A DNA stretch of 64,000 bases. Source: CAG-533 sp022779465 (GTDB lineage: Bacteria > Bacillota_I > Bacilli_A > RF39 > UBA660). Shown piece by piece: positions 1 through 8,226 of this stretch (the first letter of the stretch is position 1; every line of letters starts with the position of its first letter). Location of the stretch: NCBI GenBank assembly GCA_022779465.1, contig JALFTB010000003.1, positions 4,197 to 68,196 on the forward strand, read 5' to 3'. Under the pieces are notes generated by a model. The model did no database searches. It was not told the DNA's origin and saw only the letters and a list, made by a program, of their open reading frames with translations. Position numbers and translations under genes: made by a program.

Positions 1-1
1 T

Positions 2-301
2 GATGATTACAATGAAAGAATAAATGAAATCAAAAAATGTGATTTATTACTTTTAGATGATATTGGTGCTGAAACAACAACTCCATGGAATAGAGATGAA
101 ATTTTAGGGACTATTCTTCAATATCGTATGGATAATAAAAAAGCCACATTCTTTACTTCAAACTTAAATATTAAAGAATTAGAAAATCACTTTATTACAA
201 GCAATAAAGATGAAGAAGTAATTAAAGCAAGAAGAATTATAGAAAGAGTTAAATATTTAACAGATGAACTAGAATTAATTGGCGAAAATAAACGAAAATA
301 A
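2..301 (+). CDS. dnaI: DnaI/DnaC-like helicase loader, C-terminal part (5' end outside window)
   Basis: The reading frame is open from base 2 and ends at TAA 299-301, giving about 99 residues. It shows a Walker B-like strand (LLLLDDIGAE), then a sensor-1-like TSNLN segment and an arginine-rich helix (KARRIIERVKYL). These are the hallmarks of the AAA+ domain of DnaC/DnaI proteins, which load the replicative helicase at origins and restart sites. The Walker A region is upstream of the window. An intrinsic terminator follows at once, so this housekeeping unit ends just before the secretion-like block. DnaI rather than an IstB-type ATPase is inferred from the Firmicute context; no transposase is seen next to it. 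Confidence 0.7.
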   Translation, partial: DDYNERINEIKKCDLLLLDDIGAETTTPWNRDEILGTILQYRMDNKKATFFTSNLNIKELENHFITSNKDEEVIKARRIIERVKYLTDELELIGENKRK

Positions 302-321
302 GCGATATTTTCGCTTTTTTT
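299..321 (+). terminator. Intrinsic terminator after dnaI-like gene
   Basis: The stem AAGCGA (300-305) pairs with TCGCTT (311-316), with a short loop and a T run. The 5' arm overlaps the stop codon. Confidence 0.75.
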
Positions 322-322
322 A

Positions 323-351
323 TTGAAAGATTAATTATCCTGTATTACAAT
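323..351 (+). promoter_or_regulatory. SigA-type promoter for the secretion-like block
   Basis: TTGAAA (323-328), a 17-base spacer and TACAAT (346-351) lie upstream of the gene starting at 373. Transcription would start near 358. Confidence 0.6.
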
Positions 352-372
352 GAAAAAAGAATAGGTGAGCAA

Positions 373-873
373 ATGAAGAAAATATTATTAATCTTAATTT
401 TATTATTTCCTTGTCTAACTTATGCTGATAGTACTTTATTAAAAGATAACCCTAATGCTAAAATAGATTGTTATAGCACTGAAAATAATAATGAAAATAT
501 TTCACTTGCTACTAAAGGAACCTATTATGAATGTGTAGCCATCATTTGTGAAAATGGCAAAAACAAAGAATTTATCAAAAACGAATTTACTCAAAATATA
601 ACTTGTCAAAACAATAATAAACCAACATATAACTTAGAAATTCCTAATAATCTTTATCCTATTAATTCATCATGTCAGCAAAGTAGTGCAGTAGATGAAG
701 AAACCAAAGGTTATGCCTTTATAATTAAAAAATACACCTATGATTGTGATGCCACAATTAAAAGTCCCGATACTGGAGTAAATAACTATTATTTGGTTCT
801 AGGTATTTTAATTGGTGTATTTACAATTGTCTTATCAATAATTAATAAGAAAAATGTATTTAAAAAGATTTGA
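373..873 (+). CDS. Secreted/membrane-anchored Cys-rich protein of unknown function
   Basis: This 166-residue protein matches no family I recognise. It begins with a signal peptide (LLILILLFPCLTYA), has an extracellular stretch with several cysteines (for example around CYST, CVAIICEN, CQNNN, CQQSS, YDCD), and ends in one hydrophobic helix (about residues 140-158) followed by a short Lys-rich tail. It is therefore probably a type I membrane protein with disulfides outside the cell. The start is supported by AGGTGA at 364-369. As the first gene of the block, before another Cys-containing surface protein, it may be an accessory surface component. That role is inferred from position only. Confidence 0.7.
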   Translation: MKKILLILILLFPCLTYADSTLLKDNPNAKIDCYSTENNNENISLATKGTYYECVAIICENGKNKEFIKNEFTQNITCQNNNKPTYNLEIPNNLYPINSSCQQSSAVDEETKGYAFIIKKYTYDCDATIKSPDTGVNNYYLVLGILIGVFTIVLSIINKKNVFKKI

Positions 874-903
874 ATATTAATAATTATGTGATATTATTAA
901 TAT
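874..903. repeat. Perfect 11-bp inverted repeat
   Basis: ATATTAATAAT (874-884) is repeated in inverse orientation as ATTATTAATAT (893-903) around an 8-base loop. It sits just after the stop of the 373 gene and before the true terminator. It could be a hairpin or a protein-binding dyad. Confidence 0.5.
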
Positions 904-915
904 AGATCTTGGTCT

Positions 916-945
916 AAAATAATACCCAGATGGTATTATTTTTTT
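916..945 (+). terminator. Intrinsic terminator after first surface gene
   Basis: AATAATACC (918-926) pairs with GGTATTATT (932-940) and is followed by T residues to 945. It lies between the first and second genes of the block, so it may act as a partial terminator or attenuator for the downstream gene. Confidence 0.7.
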
Positions 946-959
946 GAAAGAGGATAATT

Positions 960-2171
960 ATGAAAAAATTAAAATATTTATTAATAGTAACTTTATTATT
1001 TCCTATTACCGTATTTGCTACCAATCAAAATACTGAAGTAGGAACAAACATGTCATGGGATCAATGTATTGCCAATACCGATACTGCCTTTAGTAGTAAT
1101 GGTCATGGTTATTATTCTCAATGTAAGAAAATATCTTGTTTAACTGGAACCTATACTCAAGAATATTTATTTTCAAGTAAGTTAGTAACTTGTACTAATG
1201 GAAATAAAGATATGTATACAAGATTAATTAGAACCGGTTGTGGAGGTTATCAAGGATCTTGTTCACCAACCGTTGATGTTAAATATTGTAGTTATGTTAT
1301 GTATTTTGATTGTACATTAACAAGTAATGGAAGTACCTATATAGGAAAAACTACCATAACTCCAACTGTTACTACGACAACAACTACTAGAAGAACTACA
1401 ACTACCAGAAGAACAACCACAACAAGAAGACATACAACAACCAGAAGAGCCACCACAACAACTCCAAGAAAAACTACTAAACCTGCAGGTACAACAACTA
1501 CAACTACAACTACGACAGTTAAAAGTAATAATGCTTACTTACAATCATTAAAATTAACACCTGGAGAAATACAATTTAATAAAGAAACATTAGAGTATAC
1601 AATATCAGTTGATAAAAACGTTAAAGATATTATAGTCGAAGCTATACCAGAATCAGCTACAGCAACTGTTAAAATCAAAAATAATGAAAAAATAAGCTCT
1701 AAAAAGCCAATATACGTTATCGTAACAGCCGAAGATGGAATAACTAAACTAGAATATAAAATAAATCTTGAAATAACAGATAATGGACCTAAATTATCGT
1801 CAAATAGTAAACTATCATCATTAACTATTAAAGGATATAATCTTAACTTTAAACCAGAAGTCAAAGAATATAAAATAAAAATAGATAAAGATGTTAATGC
1901 CTTAGATATAGAAGCAACTCCAGAAGATGCAAAAGCCAAATATGAAATAACTGGTAATGAACAATTAAAAAATAAAAGTAAAATAACTATTAAAGTAACT
2001 GCCGAAGATGAAACCACAACTGACTACATAATCACAATAAAAAAAGGTGGAAGTAACATAATTGTTATTATTCTAATTATTATTGTTCTAGGCATTGCCG
2101 GAGTAGTTGGATTTAAATTAATAAGAAACCTAATACCAGCAAAGGAAGATGAAAATTATGACTATGAATAA
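960..2171 (+). CDS. Surface protein: Thr/Arg-rich linker, two cadherin-like beta-sandwich domains, C-terminal TM
   Basis: The 403-residue protein starts with a signal peptide (LLIVTLLFPITVFA). A Cys-containing N-terminal domain (about 25-125) is followed by a low-complexity Thr/Arg stretch (about 130-185) built of TTTTRR-like units. Two homologous domains follow (about 190-270 and 280-360); each runs from a NAYLQSLKLTPG/SKLSSLTIKGY-type start to a VTAEDGxTxxYxI ending, the pattern of the cadherin-like beta-sandwich family (Pfam PF12733). A C-terminal membrane helix and an acidic tail close the protein. The Thr-rich stretch is likely an extended, possibly glycosylated stalk that holds the N-terminal domain away from the wall. 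The RBS is AGAGGA at 950. Its 3' end overlaps the VirB2-like gene, which implies coupled translation. Confidence 0.75.
   Translation: MKKLKYLLIVTLLFPITVFATNQNTEVGTNMSWDQCIANTDTAFSSNGHGYYSQCKKISCLTGTYTQEYLFSSKLVTCTNGNKDMYTRLIRTGCGGYQGSCSPTVDVKYCSYVMYFDCTLTSNGSTYIGKTTITPTVTTTTTTRRTTTTRRTTTTRRHTTTRRATTTTPRKTTKPAGTTTTTTTTTVKSNNAYLQSLKLTPGEIQFNKETLEYTISVDKNVKDIIVEAIPESATATVKIKNNEKISSKKPIYVIVTAEDGITKLEYKINLEITDNGPKLSSNSKLSSLTIKGYNLNFKPEVKEYKIKIDKDVNALDIEATPEDAKAKYEITGNEQLKNKSKITIKVTAEDETTTDYIITIKKGGSNIIVIILIIIVLGIAGVVGFKLIRNLIPAKEDENYDYE
1363..1530 (+). repeat. ACA/ACT-AGA triplet-rich low-complexity tract
   Basis: This in-frame tract encodes repeated Thr runs separated by Arg pairs. The DNA units are imperfect, so slippage-driven length change is possible but not obvious. 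It forms the stalk of the surface protein that contains it. Confidence 0.7.
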
Positions 2172-2718
2172 AAAATCAACTCTAATAATTGTCTTATTAT
2201 TTATATTAAGCATTACATCTTTTACTATCAGTAAAGATTTAAATAATAAAGAAGTTAAAACTGTAACTAATGAAACAATTGCTATAACTTTAGATGAATA
2301 TGCTCCAGAAAATAAAGAAATTAAAATGTTAGCTGATAAAAATAATACTGAGCCAGTCGCATCAAACTTTTGTAAAGATGTTCAACCAACTTTAAGAATA
2401 ATGTATTATGTCATAATTGTCTTAAAAATAATGGTTCCTCTTGGAATAATCTTTATGGGTTCCTTTGACTTTTATAATGCTGTAACTGGTGGTAATGCTG
2501 ATAATCTAAAAAAAGAAGCAATTATCCTCGGAAAAAGATGCCTTACTGGTCTAATAATCTTCTTTGCCCCAACGCTAATTAATTTAGTAATTAATGCAGC
2601 TGACCCAAGTCCAAGTGATTATAAGAAATGTACTGACTGTATTTTTGATGGAACTTGTGATAATACCAGCTTTAATACCAACATGCAAACCAAAACAACA
2701 ACTAAAAAGTCTAAGTAA
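2158..2718 (+). CDS. VirB2-like pilin subunit candidate (paralogue 1)
   Basis: The protein has about 186 residues. A signal-like N-terminal helix is followed by a hydrophilic stretch. Then come two membrane helices (ILKIMVPLGIIFMGSFDF-type and LTGLIIFFAPTLINLVINA) joined by a short loop with charged residues (NADNLKKEA), and a Cys-containing tail. This two-helix layout is that of TrbC/VirB2-type pilins of type IV secretion systems. Two shorter relatives lie at 4606 and 5026. An in-frame ATG at 2149 is only one base after the RBS (AAGGAAG, 2142-2148), so ATG 2158, nine bases away, is preferred. The gene overlaps the upstream stop. The pilin role rests on topology and context. Confidence 0.6.
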   Translation: MTMNKKSTLIIVLLFILSITSFTISKDLNNKEVKTVTNETIAITLDEYAPENKEIKMLADKNNTEPVASNFCKDVQPTLRIMYYVIIVLKIMVPLGIIFMGSFDFYNAVTGGNADNLKKEAIILGKRCLTGLIIFFAPTLINLVINAADPSPSDYKKCTDCIFDGTCDNTSFNTNMQTKTTTKKSK

Positions 2719-2734
2719 CCAAATGAAAAATTTT

Positions 2735-2760
2735 AAAAGTATCAAATGATACTTTTTTTA
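2735..2760 (+). terminator. Intrinsic terminator
   Basis: AAAGTATC (2736-2743), loop AAAT, GATACTTT (2748-2755), then a T run. It separates the first pilin gene from the TadE/Flp-like pair. Confidence 0.8.
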
Positions 2761-2789
2761 TTGATAACCCTAAAAAAATGATATATAAT
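2761..2789 (+). promoter_or_regulatory. Near-consensus SigA promoter
   Basis: TTGATA (2761-2766), a 17-base spacer and TATAAT (2784-2789), followed by a strong RBS AGGAGG at 2806-2811 for the gene at 2822. It directly follows a terminator, so the pilin-like genes start a new transcript here. Confidence 0.8.
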
Positions 2790-2821
2790 AAGTATATATT
2801 ACGATAGGAGGAATGTAGAAT

Positions 2822-3055
2822 ATGAAAGAAGCATCAGGTGAATTAAGCATGACTGCAGTAGCAGTAGTTGCTATCGCTGCAATAGGAGTAGTATTTACTA
2901 CCCTTATTTGGCCAACAATTAAAGAAAATATTAAAAGAAACACTTATTGTACTCAAGCATTTGATTGCGATAATTGTTCAGATGGTACGTGTACTTGTTA
3001 TTACCTTGATGAAAACGATACTAAACAACCAGTAACATGTCCGGAAAAAAAATAG
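2822..3055 (+). CDS. Small pilin-like membrane protein
   Basis: The 77-residue protein has a hydrophobic helix at about residues 8-32 (MTAVAVVAIAAIGVVFTTLIW) directly after a short polar start, then a tail with six cysteines (C..FDCDNCSDGTCTC). The short leader, single N-terminal helix and small size recall Flp-type or pseudopilin subunits, but no canonical prepilin cleavage motif is clear. It begins MKEA and the next gene begins MREA. The pair is transcribed from its own promoter with an optimal RBS, consistent with an abundant structural protein. The function is inferred from layout. Confidence 0.6.
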   Translation: MKEASGELSMTAVAVVAIAAIGVVFTTLIWPTIKENIKRNTYCTQAFDCDNCSDGTCTCYYLDENDTKQPVTCPEKK

Positions 3056-3065
3056 GTGATTAAGA

Positions 3066-3518
3066 ATGAGAGAGGCAATAGGTGGAACATGGTTGTTTAC
3101 TATTGTTATAGTATTTATTGTCTTGTTTTCTAGTTATTTAGCTATTTCGGTTAATTATTCAAAAGCATTTAAAGTAAAAAATGGAATAGTAGATTTAATA
3201 GAACAAAACGAGGGTTTGAGTTCTGAAACACAAACCCAAATTTCTAACTATCTAGATAAAACAGGATACTTTGTTTATGGCGAATGCAATTCAAAAGCAG
3301 GTGAAAAAGGTTATGAATCTAAAGGTGCTGGTAACAATTATAAATACTGCATAGTAAAAACAAATGCAGCTAATGAAGAGTTGGTTGCAGGATCAACCGT
3401 AGAAAGAGCATATTATAAAGTAAAAGTATTCTTTAGATTAGACTTACCAGTTCTAGGTGATATATTTACATTCCCAGTTACTGGGCAAACTAAAGCTATA
3501 TACTATGCAAAAGATTAA
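3066..3518 (+). CDS. TadE/pseudopilin-like protein
   Basis: The 150-residue protein has one N-terminal membrane helix (about 8-28, WLFTIVIVFIVLFSSYLAIS), a helical segment (KAFKVKNGIVDLIEQNEG), and an extracellular domain with two cysteines that ends in a short beta-rich part. This matches TadE-like minor pilins of Firmicutes. The RBS is AGGTGA at 3055-3060, ten bases after the upstream stop, so it is co-transcribed with the small pilin-like gene. It probably contributes to a surface filament or channel together with the TadZ-like protein that follows. Confidence 0.55.
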   Translation: MREAIGGTWLFTIVIVFIVLFSSYLAISVNYSKAFKVKNGIVDLIEQNEGLSSETQTQISNYLDKTGYFVYGECNSKAGEKGYESKGAGNNYKYCIVKTNAANEELVAGSTVERAYYKVKVFFRLDLPVLGDIFTFPVTGQTKAIYYAKD

Positions 3519-3530
3519 GAGGATGATGAT

Positions 3531-4544
3531 ATGAACATAATAATAAAAAACAGAAATAGGGTAATAGATAATGCACAAATCGAGGTGCTAAAAACCTTAA
3601 CTGGAGAATTTGAGAGAAAAGACTTAGAAGAACAATTAGTTAATCTAACTTTCAATAAAGTTATTATCGATATTACAGCTATTAAAAATTATTATGACCC
3701 TACATCACTTTTCTATTTCTTATCATATTTTGATGTAAATAAAGTAATATTACTTTTAGATGATAGTCCTTTAGTAAATAATAATGAATTCTTAACATCA
3801 TTAATAGATAAAGGTTATTATAACTTTACCAGAAATACTTCAGGAATAAACTATCTAATAGATCATCCAAACAAATATGAAGATGTGGTAAAATATAAAC
3901 AAGTAACAATTCAAAGTGCGTTTAATCCCATCGCTGGAAACTTAAATGAAATAAAACCTTCATCATCTGCTGAGCAAGTAAATTATCAAAAAAGCAAAAA
4001 TCAAAAAGTAATTGGAATCCAAAATCTAACTGAACATGCTGGATCAACAACACTAATGTATATGATGGTAAAACATCTATCACCAAATTATAAAGTAAAA
4101 GGCATTGAAATGATGAAACAAGATTCACTTTACTTTAGAGATAATAATATACTTTACGCAACATCCTTAGAAGATCTAAAAATGCGTTTATCTTCCTTAA
4201 AAGATTTAGACGTAATTATTATAGATTTAAATGATATAGATGGTAGAGATATCTGTGATGAAATATTATTTCTTGTTGACCCCGGAATCGTAAAATTAAA
4301 TAAATTACTTAAAGGCGGTTCAATCGTTTATGAAAGAATTCAAAATGGTAAAGTAGTACTTAATCGAAGTGCTATATTACAACAAGAAGTAAATACCTTT
4401 GAATATGAAACAAAATTAAAAGTATTTTTAAACATTCCTAATATTAACGACCGTAAAGATAATAATGCCTCAATAAATGCATTATTAGTTAAATTAGGCT
4501 TTAATAAACAATCAGGTCATGGATTATTTAGTTCATTTAAATAA
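3531..4544 (+). CDS. TadZ/CpaE-like (MinD/ParA superfamily) protein with degenerate P-loop
   Basis: The 337-residue protein has two parts. Residues 1-125 look like a receiver-type Rossmann fold (KVIIDITAI, KVILLLDDSP), like the atypical receiver domain of TadZ/CpaE. Residues 155-330 resemble a MinD/ParA ATPase: a strand and loop KVIGIQNLTEHAGSTTL (about 160-176) stand where the deviant Walker A should be, and DVIIIDLND fits the Walker B strand. The GK of the P-loop is missing (AGSTTL), so ATP hydrolysis is doubtful. TadZ proteins place Tad pili at a site in the cell, so a localisation role is plausible. The gene follows two pilin-like genes and precedes two VirB2-like genes. Confidence 0.55.
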   Translation: MNIIIKNRNRVIDNAQIEVLKTLTGEFERKDLEEQLVNLTFNKVIIDITAIKNYYDPTSLFYFLSYFDVNKVILLLDDSPLVNNNEFLTSLIDKGYYNFTRNTSGINYLIDHPNKYEDVVKYKQVTIQSAFNPIAGNLNEIKPSSSAEQVNYQKSKNQKVIGIQNLTEHAGSTTLMYMMVKHLSPNYKVKGIEMMKQDSLYFRDNNILYATSLEDLKMRLSSLKDLDVIIIDLNDIDGRDICDEILFLVDPGIVKLNKLLKGGSIVYERIQNGKVVLNRSAILQQEVNTFEYETKLKVFLNIPNINDRKDNNASINALLVKLGFNKQSGHGLFSSFK

Positions 4545-4548
4545 TTAA

Positions 4549-4577
4549 TTGACAATAATAATAAAATAATATAAAAT
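4549..4577 (+). promoter_or_regulatory. SigA promoter for second VirB2-like gene
   Basis: Perfect TTGACA (4549-4554), a 17-base spacer and TAAAAT (4572-4577). It is followed by the RBS AAGGAGAG (4590-4597) eight bases before ATG 4606. Confidence 0.8.
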
Positions 4578-4605
4578 TAAAAGAGAAGTAAGGAGAGATA
4601 ATAAA

Positions 4606-4935
4606 ATGGGTTCACTAAGTTCACTTTGTACAGAAGCTAAAGATATTCTTGCATTTGCCGGATGGATTTTAACATTCTTTAAAATTGCTATACCTTTATT
4701 AATAATCGGTTTAGGTATGTTTGATTTTGGAAAAGCTGTAGTTTCAAGTAAAGATGATGAAATCAAAAAATCTGCTAAAACATTAATGTACCGTGCAATT
4801 GCTGGTATTGTAATTTTCTTTGTACCTTCATTAGTAGTATGGTTATTTCAAACTGTCGGTAGTTTTAACGATGCTGCAAATGCAACTAATTTTGATGATT
4901 GTAAAAAGTGCATTTTAACACCTTGGAGTTGTTAA
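4606..4935 (+). CDS. VirB2-like pilin subunit candidate (paralogue 2)
   Basis: The 109-residue protein has two membrane helices (about 14-38 and 58-80) around a short charged loop (SSKDDEIKKSAK), with cysteines near both ends (SLCTEA; CKKCILTPWSC). The layout is the same as that of the proteins at 2158 and 5026. This copy is the minimal form, lacks a long N-terminal extension and has its own strong promoter and terminator, so it is the best candidate for the major subunit. The assignment to VirB2 is based on topology and synteny with VirB3, VirB4 and VirB6 genes downstream. Confidence 0.6.
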   Translation: MGSLSSLCTEAKDILAFAGWILTFFKIAIPLLIIGLGMFDFGKAVVSSKDDEIKKSAKTLMYRAIAGIVIFFVPSLVVWLFQTVGSFNDAANATNFDDCKKCILTPWSC

Positions 4936-4944
4936 ATATAGTAA

Positions 4945-4976
4945 CTAAAAAACAACTTTACTGTTGTTTTTTTTTA
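4945..4976 (+). terminator. Intrinsic terminator after monocistronic pilin gene
   Basis: AAAACAAC (4949-4956), a six-base loop, GTTGTTTT (4963-4970), then T to 4975. Confidence 0.85.
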
Positions 4977-4979
4977 TGA

Positions 4980-4985
4980 TATAAT
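4980..4985 (+). promoter_or_regulatory. -10 box between terminator and third VirB2-like gene
   Basis: A perfect TATAAT at 4980-4985 lies just after the terminator; no good -35 is visible. It would drive the gene at 5026 and the long operon after it. Confidence 0.4.
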
Positions 4986-5025
4986 TTTGAATGGTATATT
5001 ATATAGAGAATTAGGTGAATATTCT

Positions 5026-5391
5026 ATGAAAAAAATAAAAACTTTTATGTATATTACTATACTTTATTTATTAAAAGCAAATTATGTTTTAGCTGCTCAA
5101 AAACCAACTGGCAATGCTAATGATTGTTCTGGTGTTTTAGCTGGTTTAAAACCAGATTTAGATAATATTTTTAAAGCTATGAAGATAATTGGACCAATTA
5201 TTGTATTTGCTTTAACTGTTTATGAATATGCCATGGCAATCTTCTCTAAAGATGCTGAAGGATTAAAAAAATGTAATAGTAGATTAACAACTCGTTTAAT
5301 TCTTATAGCAATATTGGTATTTTTACCAACATTAATAAACTTATTACTAGGACTTTTAGATCCTAGTTATGAAACATGTGTAGTTGGGTAG
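5026..5391 (+). CDS. VirB2-like pilin subunit candidate (paralogue 3)
   Basis: The protein has about 121 residues: a signal peptide (ITILYLLKANYVLA), a Cys, two membrane helices around a charged loop (SKDAEGLKKCNSR), and a C-terminal Cys (PSYETCVVG). An upstream ATG at 4987 lies at the predicted -10 and has no RBS. ATG 5026 has AGGTGA at 5013-5018 and gives a clean signal peptide. It is directly followed, nine bases after its stop, by the VirB6-like gene, so a pilin-like subunit heads the channel operon. Confidence 0.6.
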   Translation: MKKIKTFMYITILYLLKANYVLAAQKPTGNANDCSGVLAGLKPDLDNIFKAMKIIGPIIVFALTVYEYAMAIFSKDAEGLKKCNSRLTTRLILIAILVFLPTLINLLLGLLDPSYETCVVG

Positions 5392-5400
5392 GTGATAAAT

Positions 5401-8226
5401 ATGATGAGTAAGATCCTGTTAATTGGATGGAGTTTAGCTGATGAAATTGGTGATGTATTTAAAAAACTATTAAATTATATAATACTAACCGTAGATTCAG
5501 TTGTATTTTGGTTTATAAAATTAATTAGTCAAGTTTTCTTTTTGGTAGTCGATACAAACATGGAAGGACAGGCCATTACCGCTAAAATGAACGAACTTAT
5601 GAATCGCATCTATATCATTTTGGGCGTTGGAATGCTTTTCTTTGTTGCTTATAAAATTATATGTTTAATGACAGATCCAGACAAAATTAGTAACGACGGT
5701 GCAGATTCAATGCAAGGAATTGTTAAAAATGTAGTTTTATCAGTAATTATGTTATCACTAATACCAACCGCATTTAATTACCTAATGCAATTTCAAACAA
5801 GAGTTGTTAGTACTAATGTTATTGGTTCTATTATTTTAGGAACATCAAATAATTCATCTGATGCGAATAATGTTAGAAAAGCGGGTTCAAAGGTTGCCTT
5901 ATCAATTTATTCATCTTTCTATTATCCAGTAAATGACAAAGGTAAAATATATAATTATTATGATTGTGGCGGAAGGTATCCGGATGCTCCAAAAAAGCCT
6001 AGCGGAGTACCAGATATTTGCGAAACATATGTAAAAAAATATGACGATGCAATGAATTCCGGAGGAATTAAAGAATTTATATTAGATGATGAATTAAATC
6101 AAGCTCTTGTAGATGGTGAAATGGAACACATCGCTATTGTTCCAATATTAGCTGGAGCATATGCAGTATGGTTATATTTAGTATTTACTTTAGATGTTGC
6201 GACTAGAGCAATCAAGTTAATATTCTATAGATTAATTGCTCCAATCCCAGTAATGATGAGAATTACCAAGCCGGTAGGTGGAGCGTTTACTAAATGGATA
6301 AATGATGTTATCAAAACTTACCTATCATTATTTATTAGATTAATAATTATTAACTTCTCACTCTTTACAATAAATCTTATTGTATCATTAGATTTGAGTG
6401 AATTATTTCCAAGTTCTAGCTCTGCAACCGGATTAGCCATTCTACTTGCTAAAGTAGCAGTTTTACTTGGAATCTTACAATTTGCTAAAGATGCACCAAA
6501 AATGGTTGAAGAATTATTTGGCGTTGAACACATTGATACAAGCGTAGCAGGTATGAAAAATAGACTTAACGAAAATGAATATGCTAAAAGAGCTGCAGTT
6601 GCTGGTGGAGCTTTAGGTTTAGGTGGCGCTAGAGCAGGTTGGAATGCAATTCAAGGCAGATTTAATAAAAATTCAAAACAATATGCTGAAAGACAAAAAA
6701 GAAAACAAGAAAGAAATGCTTATAATGATAGAAGAAGACAATATCGTGAAGGGTTAAGCAGTGCTGGAAGAGTTGCAGATAGTGTGGCACATGGAGTTAG
6801 CACAGCTTTTGGTGCCGTTGGAGCAGCCGGAAGAGCAGCGGCCAGAACAGTAGGCACTGCTGGAAGAGGACTGGCTGCTGGCAATGTTGATATTAATGAA
6901 ATAGGAAATGCAATTGCTGGTCAAGACGCAGCAAATAAAAAAAGATATGCAGAACAAGATCAAAAAAGAGCACAAAAAAATCAACGTGCTATTAAAAATA
7001 GATTTAATACTGGTTCATATTTCTTTCCATCTGTTCAAGGAGCAGTTGGAAATCTAATTGATAGTATTCCAGATGTCGCAGTCGGCGAAGACGATGTTGT
7101 TAGAGAAGGACAACAAACTAAAAAAGATGTAGGTGGATGGTTAACAGGAATGGTTAATAAAGCATTAAGAACAACCAGTTCAGCTGCTGCATCAGCTGAT
7201 AAAGCCGTTATATCAGCCGCAAGTGAAAGTTTCTCAAGAATTACCGATTTACCATCAATGAAAGGCAAAGATACTGAACTAAATGCTGAAAAAGATTCAA
7301 GAAGAAATGCAATTATAAGTAATGCACAGGAAGCAAAACTTGCAGAAAGAACTAGTTATGACGCTAAAGTTGGTGAGTTATATGCACCAATTGCTCAGCA
7401 AAAAAGTTCAGTAGTTTCTACTATGTCATCTACGTATAGTCAATTGGTAAGGGATGATGCAACACGTGCTACTCATGAAATAGATAACAGCGCTAATTTA
7501 ACTGATGAACAAAAAACGGAAGCTAAACAACAAATTCAAACAAAAATGCAAAGTCAACTTGATGCTCTAAGTACTAATGACTTACAAGCTGTAACTCAAG
7601 TCATTAAAGAACATCAAACAGCTGTAGTTGCCAACATTACTAACGATACAAGTTTATCTGATGCAGAAAAGCAAAGAAGAATTGAAGTTGTAACTAATGC
7701 TTCAAATACTAATATTGAAACAATAACCACCCAATGCGAACAACTTGATCAAAGCGTAGCTACTCAAAAAGCAGCTCTTGATGCCGAATATCAAGGTGCA
7801 ATTGCTAAGATAAGTGCATCCGAAAATGCAGAATTAAAAGCAATTGATGATGATATCAAGAAGAAAAAAATGGATGCTAAGGTTGAAGCATTGAAAAAAG
7901 ATGCTGATGTTCTAAAAATAGCTGGTAATGTTGAAACAGAAAAGAGTTTTATGGATAGTATTAACAAGATGAGTAGAGAATCACAAAGTGCTATCTATAG
8001 TCCAAAAATGGCTGAAACATTAGGATTGGCAGCAGCAGATGCAACTCCTGAAAATATTCAAAGAGAAATAAGAAGAACATTTTCTGATTTAAGAGCAGGC
8101 AATGTTAGTGAACAAACTGTTTTAACAATCGAACAATTAAAGAAATCATTAGAAACCGCAAAAAGAATTTCTGATTTAGCAACAGTAAATTCTGGTAAAA
8201 AAGAAAACGGTGGTGACAAGAAATAA
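5401..8226 (+). CDS. VirB6/TrbL-like polytopic membrane protein with long coiled-coil tail
   Basis: The protein has about 941 residues. The N-terminal third is membrane-embedded, with helices around residues 15-50, 65-85, 105-130, 250-275, 280-300, 315-340 and 350-365. It has an extracellular loop with two cysteines near residues 185-210. The rest is hydrophilic, rich in Ala, Gln, Lys and Glu, and mostly helical or coiled-coil (about 390-940). VirB6/TrbL-type channel proteins share this plan of an inner-membrane core plus a long variable domain. The gene lies just before PrgI- and VirB4-like genes. The RBS AGGTGA (5390-5395) supports ATG 5401 or 5404 rather than GTG 5392. Its stop overlaps the next start (TAATG). 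Confidence 0.65.
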   Translation: MMSKILLIGWSLADEIGDVFKKLLNYIILTVDSVVFWFIKLISQVFFLVVDTNMEGQAITAKMNELMNRIYIILGVGMLFFVAYKIICLMTDPDKISNDGADSMQGIVKNVVLSVIMLSLIPTAFNYLMQFQTRVVSTNVIGSIILGTSNNSSDANNVRKAGSKVALSIYSSFYYPVNDKGKIYNYYDCGGRYPDAPKKPSGVPDICETYVKKYDDAMNSGGIKEFILDDELNQALVDGEMEHIAIVPILAGAYAVWLYLVFTLDVATRAIKLIFYRLIAPIPVMMRITKPVGGAFTKWINDVIKTYLSLFIRLIIINFSLFTINLIVSLDLSELFPSSSSATGLAILLAKVAVLLGILQFAKDAPKMVEELFGVEHIDTSVAGMKNRLNENEYAKRAAVAGGALGLGGARAGWNAIQGRFNKNSKQYAERQKRKQERNAYNDRRRQYREGLSSAGRVADSVAHGVSTAFGAVGAAGRAAARTVGTAGRGLAAGNVDINEIGNAIAGQDAANKKRYAEQDQKRAQKNQRAIKNRFNTGSYFFPSVQGAVGNLIDSIPDVAVGEDDVVREGQQTKKDVGGWLTGMVNKALRTTSSAAASADKAVISAASESFSRITDLPSMKGKDTELNAEKDSRRNAIISNAQEAKLAERTSYDAKVGELYAPIAQQKSSVVSTMSSTYSQLVRDDATRATHEIDNSANLTDEQKTEAKQQIQTKMQSQLDALSTNDLQAVTQVIKEHQTAVVANITNDTSLSDAEKQRRIEVVTNASNTNIETITTQCEQLDQSVATQKAALDAEYQGAIAKISASENAELKAIDDDIKKKKMDAKVEALKKDADVLKIAGNVETEKSFMDSINKMSRESQSAIYSPKMAETLGLAAADATPENIQREIRRTFSDLRAGNVSEQTVLTIEQLKKSLETAKRISDLATVNSGKKENGGDKK

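Noticed and set aside
1363..1530. Thr/Arg triplet tract as a phase-variable microsatellite
   Set aside because: The units are imperfect at the DNA level, and there is no homopolymer or exact repeat run long enough to expect frequent slippage.
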